From Caulobacteraceae bacterium UBA5005 (GTDB taxonomy: Bacteria > Pseudomonadota > Alphaproteobacteria > Caulobacterales > Caulobacteraceae), in the NCBI GenBank assembly GCA_002398405.1, contig DGYN01000147.1, positions 23,325 to 38,563 of the forward strand: a stretch of DNA of 15,239 bases. Reading direction: 5' to 3'. The notes beneath the pieces are model-generated. The model ran no database searches. It was not told the origin of the DNA and saw only the letters and a list, made by a program, of their open reading frames with translations. Each line of letters starts with the position of its first letter. Within the stretch, counting starts at the first letter, position 1. This document shows, piece by piece, positions 6,758 to 14,834 of this stretch. The position numbers and the translations under genes are program-made.

Positions 6758-7531
6758 ATGCTGATTGCCATCAATGATCCGGACGACCCGCGCGTCGCCG
6801 CTTATCGCGACATCAAGGAGCGTGACCTTGTCGGCCGCCAGGGCCTGTTCGTGGCCGAGGGCGAAGTCGTCCTGCGGGTCCTGCTGCGCTCGGCGCTGTT
6901 CCGGCCGGTGTCCATCCTAATCGACGAGAAGCGGGCTGACGCCCTGGCATGGCTGGCCGAGGCGGATGCGCCCATCTACGCCGCCTCCCAGGCCGTGCTC
7001 GACCAGATCGCCGGCTTCCATCTGCATCGGGGGATATTGGCGATCGCTGAGCGCCTTTCGAGCCTGTCGGGGTCCGAACTTCTGGACGCCCTGCCGGACC
7101 GCGCCCTGGTGGTTGGCCTCTTCGGGATCAGCAACCACGACAACATGGGCGGGGTCTTCCGCAACGCCGCCGCCTTTGGGGCGAGCGCGGTCCTCCTCGA
7201 CGCCCACTGCTGCGACCCCCTTTACCGCAAAGCGATCCGCGTCTCGGTAGGAGGGGTGCTGGCGGTCCCCTTCGCGAAGGCTGAGGGCGATCTGGTGGGC
7301 CTGCTGGAAGGCCACGGGTTCGACATCCTGGCCCTCTCGCCGTCGGGAAAGGTCCCTCTGGCGGAGGTGAGGCGCGCCCCGCGCATGGCGGCCCTGTTCG
7401 GGACCGAAGGGGAGGGGCTTTCCGATATGGTGCTGTCGCGGGTCCGGACCGCGCGCATCCCCATGGCCGCCGGCTTCGACAGCCTGAATGTCGCCACGAC
7501 CAGCGGCATAGTCTTGGCGCATCTGGCGTGA
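6758..7531 (+). CDS. SpoU/TrmH-family RNA 2'-O-methyltransferase
   Basis: Predicted to move a methyl group from S-adenosylmethionine to a ribose 2'-OH in tRNA or rRNA. The 257-residue protein has a substrate-binding N-terminal domain (1 to about 100) and a SPOUT domain with a trefoil knot. The three SPOUT motifs are clear: NHDNMGGVFRNAAAFGA with the conserved Asn and Arg, ALFGTEGEGLSD, and IPMAAGFDSLNVATTSGI. The exact target nucleotide cannot be read from the sequence, because RlmB, TrmH and other family members share these motifs. The ATG at 6758 has no Shine-Dalgarno sequence in its short leader, so the mRNA may be leaderless. The M28 peptidase gene follows after 35 bases. The gene diverges from trxB with only 61 bp between starts. 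Confidence 0.9.
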   Translation: MLIAINDPDDPRVAAYRDIKERDLVGRQGLFVAEGEVVLRVLLRSALFRPVSILIDEKRADALAWLAEADAPIYAASQAVLDQIAGFHLHRGILAIAERLSSLSGSELLDALPDRALVVGLFGISNHDNMGGVFRNAAAFGASAVLLDAHCCDPLYRKAIRVSVGGVLAVPFAKAEGDLVGLLEGHGFDILALSPSGKVPLAEVRRAPRMAALFGTEGEGLSDMVLSRVRTARIPMAAGFDSLNVATTSGIVLAHLA

Positions 7532-7566
7532 AGACCTAAGGTCGGCTCCACGGGGAGAGATTAGTC

Positions 7567-9192
7567 ATGCGTTTGAAGACCCTAGCTCTTGGCCTGGCCG
7601 CGATCCTGACGCTCGGGGGCGTTGCTGGCGCGGAGGAGCCCTGGGTCTTCAGCGCCTCGCCAGACCTGATTCGCGCCCACATGGCCTATCTCGCCAGCGA
7701 CGAGATGAAGGGCCGCGACGCCGGCACCCCGGAGTACGATCTGGCCGCGGCTTACGTCGCCCGCCAGTTCCAGGAGATGGGCTTAAAGCCGCTGGGCGAC
7801 GACGGGAGCTTCCTTCAGGCCGTGACCCTGGTGCGCCACCGGCCGGTGGACGAGGGCAGGATAAGGCTGATCGGACCGCGCGGTCCGATGGACCTGGTGC
7901 AATTCGAGGACTTCCGCGCCTCCAACGTCGCTCACGGCAAGGATGTCCGGGTCGCCGCGCCCGCGGTGTTCGCAGGGTTTGGCGTCGTGGCGCCCAACGT
8001 CGGGCGGGACGATTTCAAGGACCTGGACGTGCGCGGCAAGATCGTCGTGGTGCTCGACGGCGCCCCGGCCGAAGTCAAGGCCGCGGACCGCTCCTTCGTT
8101 ATGCCCCCCCGTAACAAGGCCCTGATGGCCGAAAGGCACGGGGCCGTCGGCTTGATCGTCGTCAGCGCGACCGCCACCCCTGCCGTCCAGTCGGCCCGTC
8201 CCCTGCCAGCCCCCTTTTCCTGGACCTGGGGGACCCGCGATGGCGATGCGGCCTATGGCGGTGTTCCGGTGCTGGCTCAGGTGGGACCAGCCGGCGCCGC
8301 CAAGCTCTTCGCGGGGGCGCCGCAAAGCTTCAGTGACATCATGGCGGCCTCGCGATCGCCGGCGGGAAATCCTCAGCGGTTCGACCTGCCGTTCCGCATC
8401 GAAGCCTTCGCCAAGGGCGAGATCGGCGAGACCCGCAAGAGCGCCAATGTCATCGCCATGATCGAGGGGACCGACCGCCGCCTGAAGGCCGAGTACATTG
8501 TCATGAGCGGCCACCTGGACCACGTCGCCCCGCTGGCGGTCCCGGTGAAGGGCGATGCGATCAACAATGGCGCGCTCGACAACGCTGGCGGCATCGCCAC
8601 CCTGATCGAGGCGGCGCGGGGCTTCACCACGGGGCCCAAGCCCAGGCGGTCAGTAATATTCCTGGCGGTGACCGCCGAGGAGAAGGGCCTGATCGGCGCG
8701 GACTATTTCGTGCGCAATCCCACCGTGCCCAAGCAATCCATCGTCGCCGATGTCAATCTCGACATGCCGGTGATGACCTATGACTTCACCGACGTGGCGG
8801 CGATCGGCGCCGAGCACTCGACTATCGTCAAGGCCGTGGAAGCGGCAACCGCCAGGATGGGGGTAAAGGTCTCGCCCGACCCGATTGTGCGCCTGGGCAT
8901 CTTTACCCGTTCGGACCACTACCGCTTTGTCGAACAGGGGATACCGGCGGTGTTCCTGGTGGGCGGTTTCGAGAACGGCGGAGAGAAGGCCTTCAACGAC
9001 TTTTACAACAACCGCTATCACCGCCCGGGCGATGATCTGAACCAGGCGATCGACTATGCCGTCGCGGCCAAGTGGGCCCGGCTGAATTATGAGATCGCCC
9101 GCGAACTCGCCGACCAGGCCGAGCGGCCGAAGTGGAAAAAGGACAACCTGTTCGGCGGCCGCTTCGCCTCAGCCGACGCGATCGAGCGTTAG
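7567..9192 (+). CDS. Secreted M28-family zinc metallopeptidase with PA domain
   Basis: Probably an exported aminopeptidase that frees N-terminal residues from peptides in the periplasm or outside the cell. The 541-residue precursor has a signal peptide with likely cleavage after Ala22 (VAGA-EEPW). A PA-type insert of about residues 110-260 precedes the M28 catalytic domain. The two-zinc set is complete: His316 in SGHLDH, Asp338 in GALDNAGG, catalytic Glu371 and ligand Glu372 in TAEEKG, Asp399 in NLDMP, and His485 in RYHRPGDD. The ATG at 7567 has GGGGAG 9 bases upstream. The gene follows the RNA methyltransferase and may share its transcript, though the functions look unrelated. Its last four bases overlap the end of rsuA on the other strand. 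Substrate preference is not predictable here. Confidence 0.92.
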   Translation: MRLKTLALGLAAILTLGGVAGAEEPWVFSASPDLIRAHMAYLASDEMKGRDAGTPEYDLAAAYVARQFQEMGLKPLGDDGSFLQAVTLVRHRPVDEGRIRLIGPRGPMDLVQFEDFRASNVAHGKDVRVAAPAVFAGFGVVAPNVGRDDFKDLDVRGKIVVVLDGAPAEVKAADRSFVMPPRNKALMAERHGAVGLIVVSATATPAVQSARPLPAPFSWTWGTRDGDAAYGGVPVLAQVGPAGAAKLFAGAPQSFSDIMAASRSPAGNPQRFDLPFRIEAFAKGEIGETRKSANVIAMIEGTDRRLKAEYIVMSGHLDHVAPLAVPVKGDAINNGALDNAGGIATLIEAARGFTTGPKPRRSVIFLAVTAEEKGLIGADYFVRNPTVPKQSIVADVNLDMPVMTYDFTDVAAIGAEHSTIVKAVEAATARMGVKVSPDPIVRLGIFTRSDHYRFVEQGIPAVFLVGGFENGGEKAFNDFYNNRYHRPGDDLNQAIDYAVAAKWARLNYEIARELADQAERPKWKKDNLFGGRFASADAIER

Positions 9193-9914
9193 GCGAAGAT
9201 CAGGGCGACGTCCGCCGGCTCAAGCATCCGGAACTCCCCGGCCGCCAGGTCCCCGGGCAAATCGAGACCGCCGATCCTGTCACGGTGCAGGGTCTCCACG
9301 TGGTTGCCGATGGCGGCGAACATCCGCCGCACCTGGTGATAGCGGCCCTCGGTGATGGTGAGCGACGCGTCAGTCGGCCCGTGGACCTCGAGCTTGGCGG
9401 GCAGCAGCGGCTTTTCCTCGCCGTCCAGCATCAGGCCGCCCACGCCGAACACCCCGGCTTCATCGCCCTCCAGGGGCCGCGCCAGGCCGACGCGGTAGCG
9501 CTTTTCGATCGAGGCCTTGGGCGAGATGATGCGGTGGAGCAAGGCCCCGTCGTCGGTCATCAACAGCAGGCCCGAGGTTTCCTTGTCGAGCCGCCCAACG
9601 GTGGAGATCGGGGGCTCGCGCCGCCGCCAGCGTTGAGGTAGCAGCTCATAGACCAGACCCCCCGCTTCCTTGTGCGAACAGGTGACCCCGAGCGGCTTGT
9701 GCAGCATCAGGATCAGGCCGGGGAGGGGGTCGAGCGGGGCGCCGCCGACCCGCAGGCGCTCCGGGAGGTCTGGATCCAGCGGGATGCGCTTGGCGGCGTC
9801 GACCAGCATGGTCCCGTCCAGGGTGATACGGCCCCCGTCGGCCATCTGCTGGATCTCCCGCCGCGAGCCGTAGCCCATGTTGGCGAGCAGTTTGTCGAGC
9901 CTGGCGGCTTTCAT
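9189..9914 (-). CDS. rsuA: 16S rRNA pseudouridine synthase, RsuA type
   Basis: Converts a uridine in 16S rRNA to pseudouridine; in E. coli RsuA the site is U516. The 241-residue protein has an N-terminal S4 RNA-binding domain (RLDKLLANMGYGSRREIQQM, 5-24) and a catalytic domain with Asp110 in GRLDKETSGLLLMTDDG. The following HRIISP and EKRYRV segments are closer to RsuA than to RluB or RluE. The GRYHQVRRMF motif is in the C-terminal half. Its ATG overlaps the stop of the upstream rsmC gene by ATGA (9911-9914), so translation is probably coupled and both products act on the small subunit. Its stop overlaps the stop of the M28 gene on the other strand. RsuA versus a related small-subunit or large-subunit paralogue is likely but not certain. 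Confidence 0.88.
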   Translation of the reverse strand: MKAARLDKLLANMGYGSRREIQQMADGGRITLDGTMLVDAAKRIPLDPDLPERLRVGGAPLDPLPGLILMLHKPLGVTCSHKEAGGLVYELLPQRWRRREPPISTVGRLDKETSGLLLMTDDGALLHRIISPKASIEKRYRVGLARPLEGDEAGVFGVGGLMLDGEEKPLLPAKLEVHGPTDASLTITEGRYHQVRRMFAAIGNHVETLHRDRIGGLDLPGDLAAGEFRMLEPADVALIFA

Positions 9915-10819
9915 CGGATGGCCTCGAAAACCTTATAGCCGGATTGTTCGATGACCGTATGCACGGCTTTGAAGGCGGCCTTCAGTCCCGCCTCATAGGG
10001 CAAATGGCGGTTGGCGACAGCATAGAGTCTCCCGCCGGGCCTAAGGATTTTGGCCGCGCGGCGGATGAAGGCCTGACCAAGGCCCCGGTCCTCATGGCCG
10101 GCATCGTGGAAAGGCGGGTTCATGACCACGAAGTCGAGGCCGGCCAGCGGTGGATCTTCCAGGGCGTCGGCCCAGTGGAAGTCGGCGCGGGGGTCGTCAA
10201 CGTTGCGGCGAGCGGCCTCTACGGCGCGCCGGTCGATGTCGACCAGGGTCAGGGCGGTGACCTTGGGAGAAGCCAATACGGCGTGCGCCAGCACCCCAAT
10301 GCCGCAGCCCAGGTCCGCCCCGTCTCCGGCGAGCGGCGGCAGGTGGGCGGCGAGGAGAACGCTGCCCGGATCGATGCGGTCCCAGGAAAAGACTCCAGGC
10401 TGAGACCAAAGGCCCGTCGATGGGACGAGGCGGGGCGCGCCCTCCGTCAAAGCCTTCTCAAGGCCCGCCGGCGCGGCGGGACGGAGCGCCGCGCAGATGC
10501 GGTGATGCCGCCGGGCGGTTTCGTCGACATCGCAGCCGAAGGCCGCCAATTCCTTGCCAAGGCGCGAGCCGCCCTTGTCCTTGGGGGCCAGGGCGAGGAG
10601 ACGACCGCCGGGGGCCAGGGCGCGGAGGCCCGCCGCCAGGACCTGACGGCGCTCCAAGGCCCCCGGCGGCGCATAGACGATGAGCTCCGTCAAGTTCGAT
10701 AGTGTTTCCAGATCTTTAGCGCCGGGTTTTAACGGAGAAACCTGAACCGCGCCGGCCGGGATTTCCGCCAGTTCGCGTGGCGGCAGGCCATAGACGGCAG
10801 CGGTGGGGGTCTCGGCCAT
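9911..10819 (-). CDS. rsmC: 16S rRNA guanine-N2 methyltransferase, RsmC type
   Basis: Predicted S-adenosylmethionine-dependent methyltransferase making m2G in 16S rRNA (G1207 in E. coli). The 302-residue protein has the two-domain RsmC layout: a degenerate N-terminal methyltransferase-like half and an active C-terminal half. The active half shows PGVFSWDRIDPGS (141-153), a typical entry segment of this family, motif I GADLGCGIGVLA (167-178), the acidic residue Asp195 in TLVDIDRRAV, and the catalytic NPPF tetrad at 234-237 followed by HD. It ends in an ATGA overlap with rsuA. The start at 10819 is the first ATG and has only a weak AGGCG ahead of it. The gene is divergent from the soluble histidine kinase with an 83-bp spacer. 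Confidence 0.88.
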   Translation of the reverse strand: MAETPTAAVYGLPPRELAEIPAGAVQVSPLKPGAKDLETLSNLTELIVYAPPGALERRQVLAAGLRALAPGGRLLALAPKDKGGSRLGKELAAFGCDVDETARRHHRICAALRPAAPAGLEKALTEGAPRLVPSTGLWSQPGVFSWDRIDPGSVLLAAHLPPLAGDGADLGCGIGVLAHAVLASPKVTALTLVDIDRRAVEAARRNVDDPRADFHWADALEDPPLAGLDFVVMNPPFHDAGHEDRGLGQAFIRRAAKILRPGGRLYAVANRHLPYEAGLKAAFKAVHTVIEQSGYKVFEAIR

Positions 10820-10902
10820 GGCCAGCGCCTACAACAGCCTGCGACGGCGCGCCACAGTTGCGGTTAGAAACTGTGTTAACCCTGTCGCGCTAGGCTGATC
10901 CC

Positions 10903-12864
10903 ATGAGAAGGACGGACGATCTTGAAGCGGGCGTTCCGGCTGTCAGCCTTGATGAGCTAGCACGGCGCTATCGCACGCGCGACCAGTTGCTCAATGACGC
11001 ACAGATCGGCACCTGGCGGTTCGATCCGGACCTCGGCCTCTACTACTTCGCCGACGCCCTGTCGCTTGGCCACGAACAGCTGCAGGCCGTGCCAATCGCG
11101 ACGCTCCAATTGGTTCAGCATCCGGACGACCAGAACAAGGATATCGCCATCCGCGAACGTATCACCACCGAGGGTGGCGCGGCCGAGGCGGAGATGCGCT
11201 ATCGCCGTCATGACGGCGGCTGGACCCATCTGCGGGTCGCCTATCGCGCCGGCCGCAAGCTGCCCTCCGGACGCTATGAGATGTACGGCCTGAGCCAGGA
11301 CGTCACCGCGGTCGCCGAGGCGCGGGACCTCGCCAGGGAAAGCACCCTTCGCCTGCGCATGGCATTGGAGGCGGCCCGGGCGGCCGTGTTCGAATACGAT
11401 TACCGCGCGCGGACCATGTGGCTGTCACCCGAGTTCGAGGCGCTGACGGGCCGGGCTCCAGATACCGTCCATGACGTCACGGACGACTCCTTCTACAATT
11501 ACCACCCCGACGACCGCGCCGCCGTGATGGCGCTCGGCAGGACCAAGGACCAGGCTGATCCCATCGACGTCAGGCTGATGACCCTGAGCGGGGAACGCTG
11601 GATGCGCCTCTATTTCGAGGTCGAGCGCGACGCGGAGGGCCAACGGCGGCGGGGCGTCGGCCTGCTGCTCGACATCGACGACCAGAAGCGTCAGGCCATC
11701 GCCCTGGAAGAGGCGCGGGCCGCCGCGGAGGCCGCGACCGCCGCCAAGTCGAACTTCCTGGCCTCGGTCAGTCACGAGATCCGTACGCCGATGAACGGCG
11801 TCATCGGGGTCCTCAACCTGTTGAAACGCGAAGCGCTTTCGGAAGAGGGCCGCAAGCTCCTGGAGGAGGCCATCGGGTGCAGCGACGTGCTGGCCCAGCT
11901 GATCAACGATGTCCTGGACTTCTCCAAGATGGAGGCGGGCAAGCTCGATCTTTCGCCCCATCCCACCGACCCGGCCGCGGTGGTGGCCGGCGTGCTGAAC
12001 CTGATCCGCCCGCAGGCGGAGGAGAAGGGCATCTACCTTCGCTCCGTGATCCCCGAGGGCATGGGCCACATCGAGATCGATTCCCTGCGACTGCGGCAGT
12101 GCCTGTTCAATGTCATCGGCAACGCGGTGAAGTTCACAAGCCGGGGCGGGGTCGAAGTCCGGCTCACGCTGAAGGATGGCCGGCTGCGCTGCGAGGTCGC
12201 GGACACCGGCATCGGCGTGCCCCGTGAGGCGCAGGATAAGCTGTTCTCGCGCTTCCAGCAGGCCGACACCGGCACCACGCGCAAGTTTGGCGGCACCGGC
12301 CTTGGCCTCGCCATTTCCAGGAGCCTGGCCCGCATGATGGGCGGCGACCTTGATTTCGAAAGCCGCGACGGAGAGGGGTCGATTTTCTGGCTGGAGATCG
12401 ACGCGCCGCCGGCTCAGGCTCTGGCGGCCGATCCGGACCTGAGCATCGAGGCGACCCCCCTGGAGGGCCTATCCATCCTGGTGGTGGACGATAACCGCAC
12501 CAACCGTATCGTGGCGGTCAAAAGCCTAGAAGCCCTAGGCGCGGCGGCCGAGGCCGTCGATAGCGGCCAGGGCGCCATCGATGCGGTCGCCGCGAAGGCC
12601 TTCGATCTGGTCCTTATGGATATCAACATGCCCGAAATGGACGGCATGGAAGCGACCCGCCGGATACGGGCGCTGAACGCGGCGGCGGCGGCCTTGCCGA
12701 TTGTCGCCATGACCGCCGACGTCATGGTCGATCAGCAGGCGCGCTACTATGCCGCCGGGATGAACGGCATGGTGCCCAAGCCTTTCTCGCCCCTGCAGTT
12801 GCTGACCGAGGTCGCCCGGCTGGCGAGCGCGGCCGATGAACCGGATCTCCAGGCGACCGGCTAG
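10903..12864 (+). CDS. Soluble hybrid histidine kinase (PAS-PAS-HisKA-HATPase-REC)
   Basis: A 653-residue cytoplasmic kinase with no membrane segment, so it should sense an internal signal. Two PAS domains lie at about 27-138 and 150-262; each ends in a DVT or DID exit motif. An Ala/Glu-rich coiled coil (263-283) leads to the HisKA H-box ASVSHEIRTPMNG with His291. The ATPase has Asn407 in NVIGNAVKF, DTGIGV (434-439), the F box region FSRFQQAD and GGTGLGLA (463-470). The receiver (about 524-640) has Asp529/Asp530, phospho-acceptor Asp573 in LMDINMPEMDG and Lys626 in PKPF. All catalytic residues are intact. No HPt domain or response regulator follows, so the downstream partner lies elsewhere. 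No cofactor-binding residue in the PAS domains identifies the ligand. The gene ends on a stop shared with the convergent ecsC-like gene. Confidence 0.94.
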   Translation: MRRTDDLEAGVPAVSLDELARRYRTRDQLLNDAQIGTWRFDPDLGLYYFADALSLGHEQLQAVPIATLQLVQHPDDQNKDIAIRERITTEGGAAEAEMRYRRHDGGWTHLRVAYRAGRKLPSGRYEMYGLSQDVTAVAEARDLARESTLRLRMALEAARAAVFEYDYRARTMWLSPEFEALTGRAPDTVHDVTDDSFYNYHPDDRAAVMALGRTKDQADPIDVRLMTLSGERWMRLYFEVERDAEGQRRRGVGLLLDIDDQKRQAIALEEARAAAEAATAAKSNFLASVSHEIRTPMNGVIGVLNLLKREALSEEGRKLLEEAIGCSDVLAQLINDVLDFSKMEAGKLDLSPHPTDPAAVVAGVLNLIRPQAEEKGIYLRSVIPEGMGHIEIDSLRLRQCLFNVIGNAVKFTSRGGVEVRLTLKDGRLRCEVADTGIGVPREAQDKLFSRFQQADTGTTRKFGGTGLGLAISRSLARMMGGDLDFESRDGEGSIFWLEIDAPPAQALAADPDLSIEATPLEGLSILVVDDNRTNRIVAVKSLEALGAAAEAVDSGQGAIDAVAAKAFDLVLMDINMPEMDGMEATRRIRALNAAAAALPIVAMTADVMVDQQARYYAAGMNGMVPKPFSPLQLLTEVARLASAADEPDLQATG

Positions 12865-13580
12865 GTGAGCAAGCGCATCCGGTAGGCGTTGGCCGCCGTC
12901 TTTCCCAGACGATCGAGCAGGCGATAGTTGACCACCGCTCCGACCGGCGCCCCGATCACCGGGATAAGCTGAGCGAGTTTCGCCAGGTCGATGTAGTCGC
13001 GGTACTGCTGCTGAAACCGGCGCCAGTCGAAATCCTTAAGGCTCGCGGGCCGCTCGCCGGCGCGGTCCTCCCAATCGACCATGCCCAGGTAGATTTCCCG
13101 CCGGTGCTGCGCGCTGGAAAAGGCCAGCTGAAAGATGGCCAGGATGTACAGGCGCTCGGAAAGCTCGCCTCCGTCGCGGCCGTACAGGGCCGCGATCTCG
13201 AACAGCAGCTTGACCTTGGTGGCCAGCAGTACGGGGAACTCGGCCGCGGCGAGGACAAAGCCGCCGGCCCCCGCCACGCCGCCCTCGGCCGCGGCGGTCT
13301 TGCGGTAGAAATCGATCCGTTTGGCGACCTCGGCCTCGCGCTCTTCAAGGGTGGCGCCGGTCAGCGGTTCGGCGGTGGTCCAGTCCGATCCAGTGAGGAT
13401 GCCCTTGGTGAGGTTTTCGATCGCCGCCGTGACGACCTGATGGACCTTCTCGGGAATGACCCTGTTGATCCGGTCCTGAAGATTGCGGGTCGCCTTGTCC
13501 CAGGGGCCCGGCGCCTTGAGCATCTCGGCCTTCCAGGCGGCGAGTTCTTCGCGGGCCTTGGCTTCGTAAGCGCCGCTCAT
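12861..13580 (-). CDS. EcsC-family protein
   Basis: A 239-residue member of the EcsC family (named from the Bacillus ecs operon); the molecular role of stand-alone members is not known. Visible features are a charged helical N-terminus (1-60), an Ala/Gly-rich hydrophobic stretch at about 99-130 (GGVAGAGGFVLAAAEFPVLLATKVKLLFEIA), ILAIFQLAFSSAQHR (about 146-160), and a second hydrophobic, Gly/Pro-containing segment LAQLIPVIGAPVGAVVNYRLL (202-222). The pattern fits a protein dipping into or lying on the membrane. ATG 13580 overlaps the stop of the oxygenase-like gene by ATGA, which fixes the start and implies coupled translation. An upstream in-frame start at 13658 would lie inside that gene. 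The stop shares CTAG with the kinase stop on the other strand. Confidence 0.85.
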   Translation of the reverse strand: MSGAYEAKAREELAAWKAEMLKAPGPWDKATRNLQDRINRVIPEKVHQVVTAAIENLTKGILTGSDWTTAEPLTGATLEEREAEVAKRIDFYRKTAAAEGGVAGAGGFVLAAAEFPVLLATKVKLLFEIAALYGRDGGELSERLYILAIFQLAFSSAQHRREIYLGMVDWEDRAGERPASLKDFDWRRFQQQYRDYIDLAKLAQLIPVIGAPVGAVVNYRLLDRLGKTAANAYRMRLLT

Positions 13581-14179
13581 GCGTAGTTGAAGGAGAGGCT
13601 GATGCGGTCCTTGGCGGCTCCGTTGGCCGGGACCTCGTGGCGGATGAAGCTCTCCCACAGCAGGAGGGTCCCGGCGCGGGGCTCCACATGGACAAAGGTC
13701 CTGTCGGATTCCGGAGCGCTCGCTGTGCGCTTGGGCGCGGCCATCATCAGCGGCAGGCGCGGGTCCTCAAAGCGGATCGCCGAAGCGCCTTTCGGAGCCT
13801 CCAGATAGACCGTGCCGGCGACCGCGCTATGGGGATGGATATGGCCGGAGTGGGCCGCGCCAGGCTTGAGGATGTTGATCCAGAGGCTTTCCAGCTTGAG
13901 CTTGCCGCTATCGAGGAAGGCCTCCTTGGCGAAGGCGGCGACGTGGCGGTCGAGGTGGCGGCGCAGATCGTCAAACAGGCTGTCCCGGCGGGTCAGATCC
14001 GTCAGCGACGCATAGGAGGTGTAGCCGCCGTAACCGTGTTCCCTGGCCCATCGCTGACCGGCGAGGTCCTGTTTGGCGATGGCGCGGGAGGCCTGAGCCA
14101 GGGCCTTGACGTCGAAGCCGCGCTCAGCGGCAAGATCGGCCTCATAGAGGCGGGTGACAAAGAGAGGGCGGACGCTCAT
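13577..14179 (-). CDS. Putative 2OG-Fe(II) oxygenase (TIGR02466-like)
   Basis: A 200-residue protein of the double-stranded beta-helix type, resembling the TIGR02466 / 2OG-FeII_Oxy_5 family; the substrate is unknown. The core reads LESLWINILKPGAAHSGHIHPHS (97-118), followed by AGTVYLEAP (121-129), the FEDPRLP segment (137-143), and a C-terminal WESFIRHEVPAN block with His181 and Arg192 (candidate iron ligand and 2-oxoglutarate contact). The first metal motif holds His113, His115 and His117 rather than a plain HxD, which is usual for this family as I recall; activity is not assured. ATG 14179 follows GGAGG with a 4-base spacer. The gene lies 17 bases after the PAS_5-like gene and overlaps ecsC by 4 bases, so the three form a likely operon. 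Confidence 0.82.
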   Translation of the reverse strand: MSVRPLFVTRLYEADLAAERGFDVKALAQASRAIAKQDLAGQRWAREHGYGGYTSYASLTDLTRRDSLFDDLRRHLDRHVAAFAKEAFLDSGKLKLESLWINILKPGAAHSGHIHPHSAVAGTVYLEAPKGASAIRFEDPRLPLMMAAPKRTASAPESDRTFVHVEPRAGTLLLWESFIRHEVPANGAAKDRISLSFNYA

Positions 14180-14196
14180 CCGCCCTCCATAGCCTG

Positions 14197-14754
14197 TTAG
14201 CCCACCCGAGTTCCACCAACCGCCGCGAGGCGGATGCGCGGCGTTTCCTGCTGCTGGCCGTTCCGCACCAGGGTGGTGGCCCCGATGGTCAGAAGCTGCA
14301 GGCGGTAGATCGGCAGGCCGCCGAGCACCGAGGCGGGCGCGGTTGGCTCATACAGGCCCAGGAAGCGGTCGACCTCGCCATTGGCGCTGCGCAGCGGCAG
14401 GAGGACGATATTCAAGCCGAGGATATTAGCGCCGGCCTGGGCTTCAGCGACCAGGCGAACGGGGTGGACCCGGCGCCGGGCGCCTTCCAGGGCCGTCTGG
14501 ATCGGCAGGCGGGCGGCTTGCGTCCAAAGGTGCGTGAAGGCCGCGCCCCTGAGGTCCATCCCGTGCAGGTCGCCGACGAACCCGCCGGCCAGCCGGAAGA
14601 TGTAATCGCCCGGTCCCCGGCGTCCCAGCATGAAGACTTGCGGCAGAAGGGTCGGGAAATGGGTCGGGTCGATATCGGCGCGCGCCGGCGCCATTCCGCC
14701 AAAAATCCGGCTTTGCCAATAGTCTATCAATAGTTCCGTGCTCGAATGGGTCAT
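14197..14754 (-). CDS. PAS_5-like single-domain PAS protein
   Basis: A 185-residue protein resembling the PAS_5 family that is common in Caulobacter and relatives. Marks are the opening helix with WQSRIFGGMAPARADIDP (16-33 of this start), LLPQVFMLGRRGPGDYIFRLAGG, the LHGMDLRG segment, and LNIVLLPLRSANGEVDRFLGLYEP. There is no kinase, cyclase or DNA-binding part, so it would act by binding a small ligand or a partner protein. In Caulobacter a single-domain PAS protein (MopJ) links cell-cycle and motility control; whether this is related is not established here. I chose ATG 14754 because AAGGAG lies 10 bases upstream; the in-frame GTG at 14763 is only one base from that AAGGAG. It leads the likely operon with the oxygenase-like and EcsC genes. 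Confidence 0.8.
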   Translation of the reverse strand: MTHSSTELLIDYWQSRIFGGMAPARADIDPTHFPTLLPQVFMLGRRGPGDYIFRLAGGFVGDLHGMDLRGAAFTHLWTQAARLPIQTALEGARRRVHPVRLVAEAQAGANILGLNIVLLPLRSANGEVDRFLGLYEPTAPASVLGGLPIYRLQLLTIGATTLVRNGQQQETPRIRLAAVGGTRVG

Positions 14755-14764
14755 CGAAGGCACG

Positions 14765-14770
14765 CTCCTT
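14765..14770 (-). promoter_or_regulatory. Ribosome binding site of the PAS_5-like gene
   Basis: AAGGAG on the minus strand, 10 bases before ATG 14754 and one base before GTG 14763. Its position favours the ATG. Confidence 0.75.
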
Positions 14771-14834
14771 AAAGCCTGTCATGCGAGCCAAGAGCCGCAC
14801 GACTGATGCAGGGAAAGGAGCGGGCCAGGTGAAT

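Noticed and set aside
7533..7543. GACCT-A-AGGTC palindrome between the RNA methyltransferase and M28 genes
   Set aside because: Arms of only 5 bp are expected by chance in a window of this size, and there is no T tract for a terminator.
10864..10880. CtrA-like box (TTAG-N8-TTAAC) ahead of the soluble kinase
   Set aside because: Spacing is 8 instead of 7 and the left half has a mismatch to TTAA.
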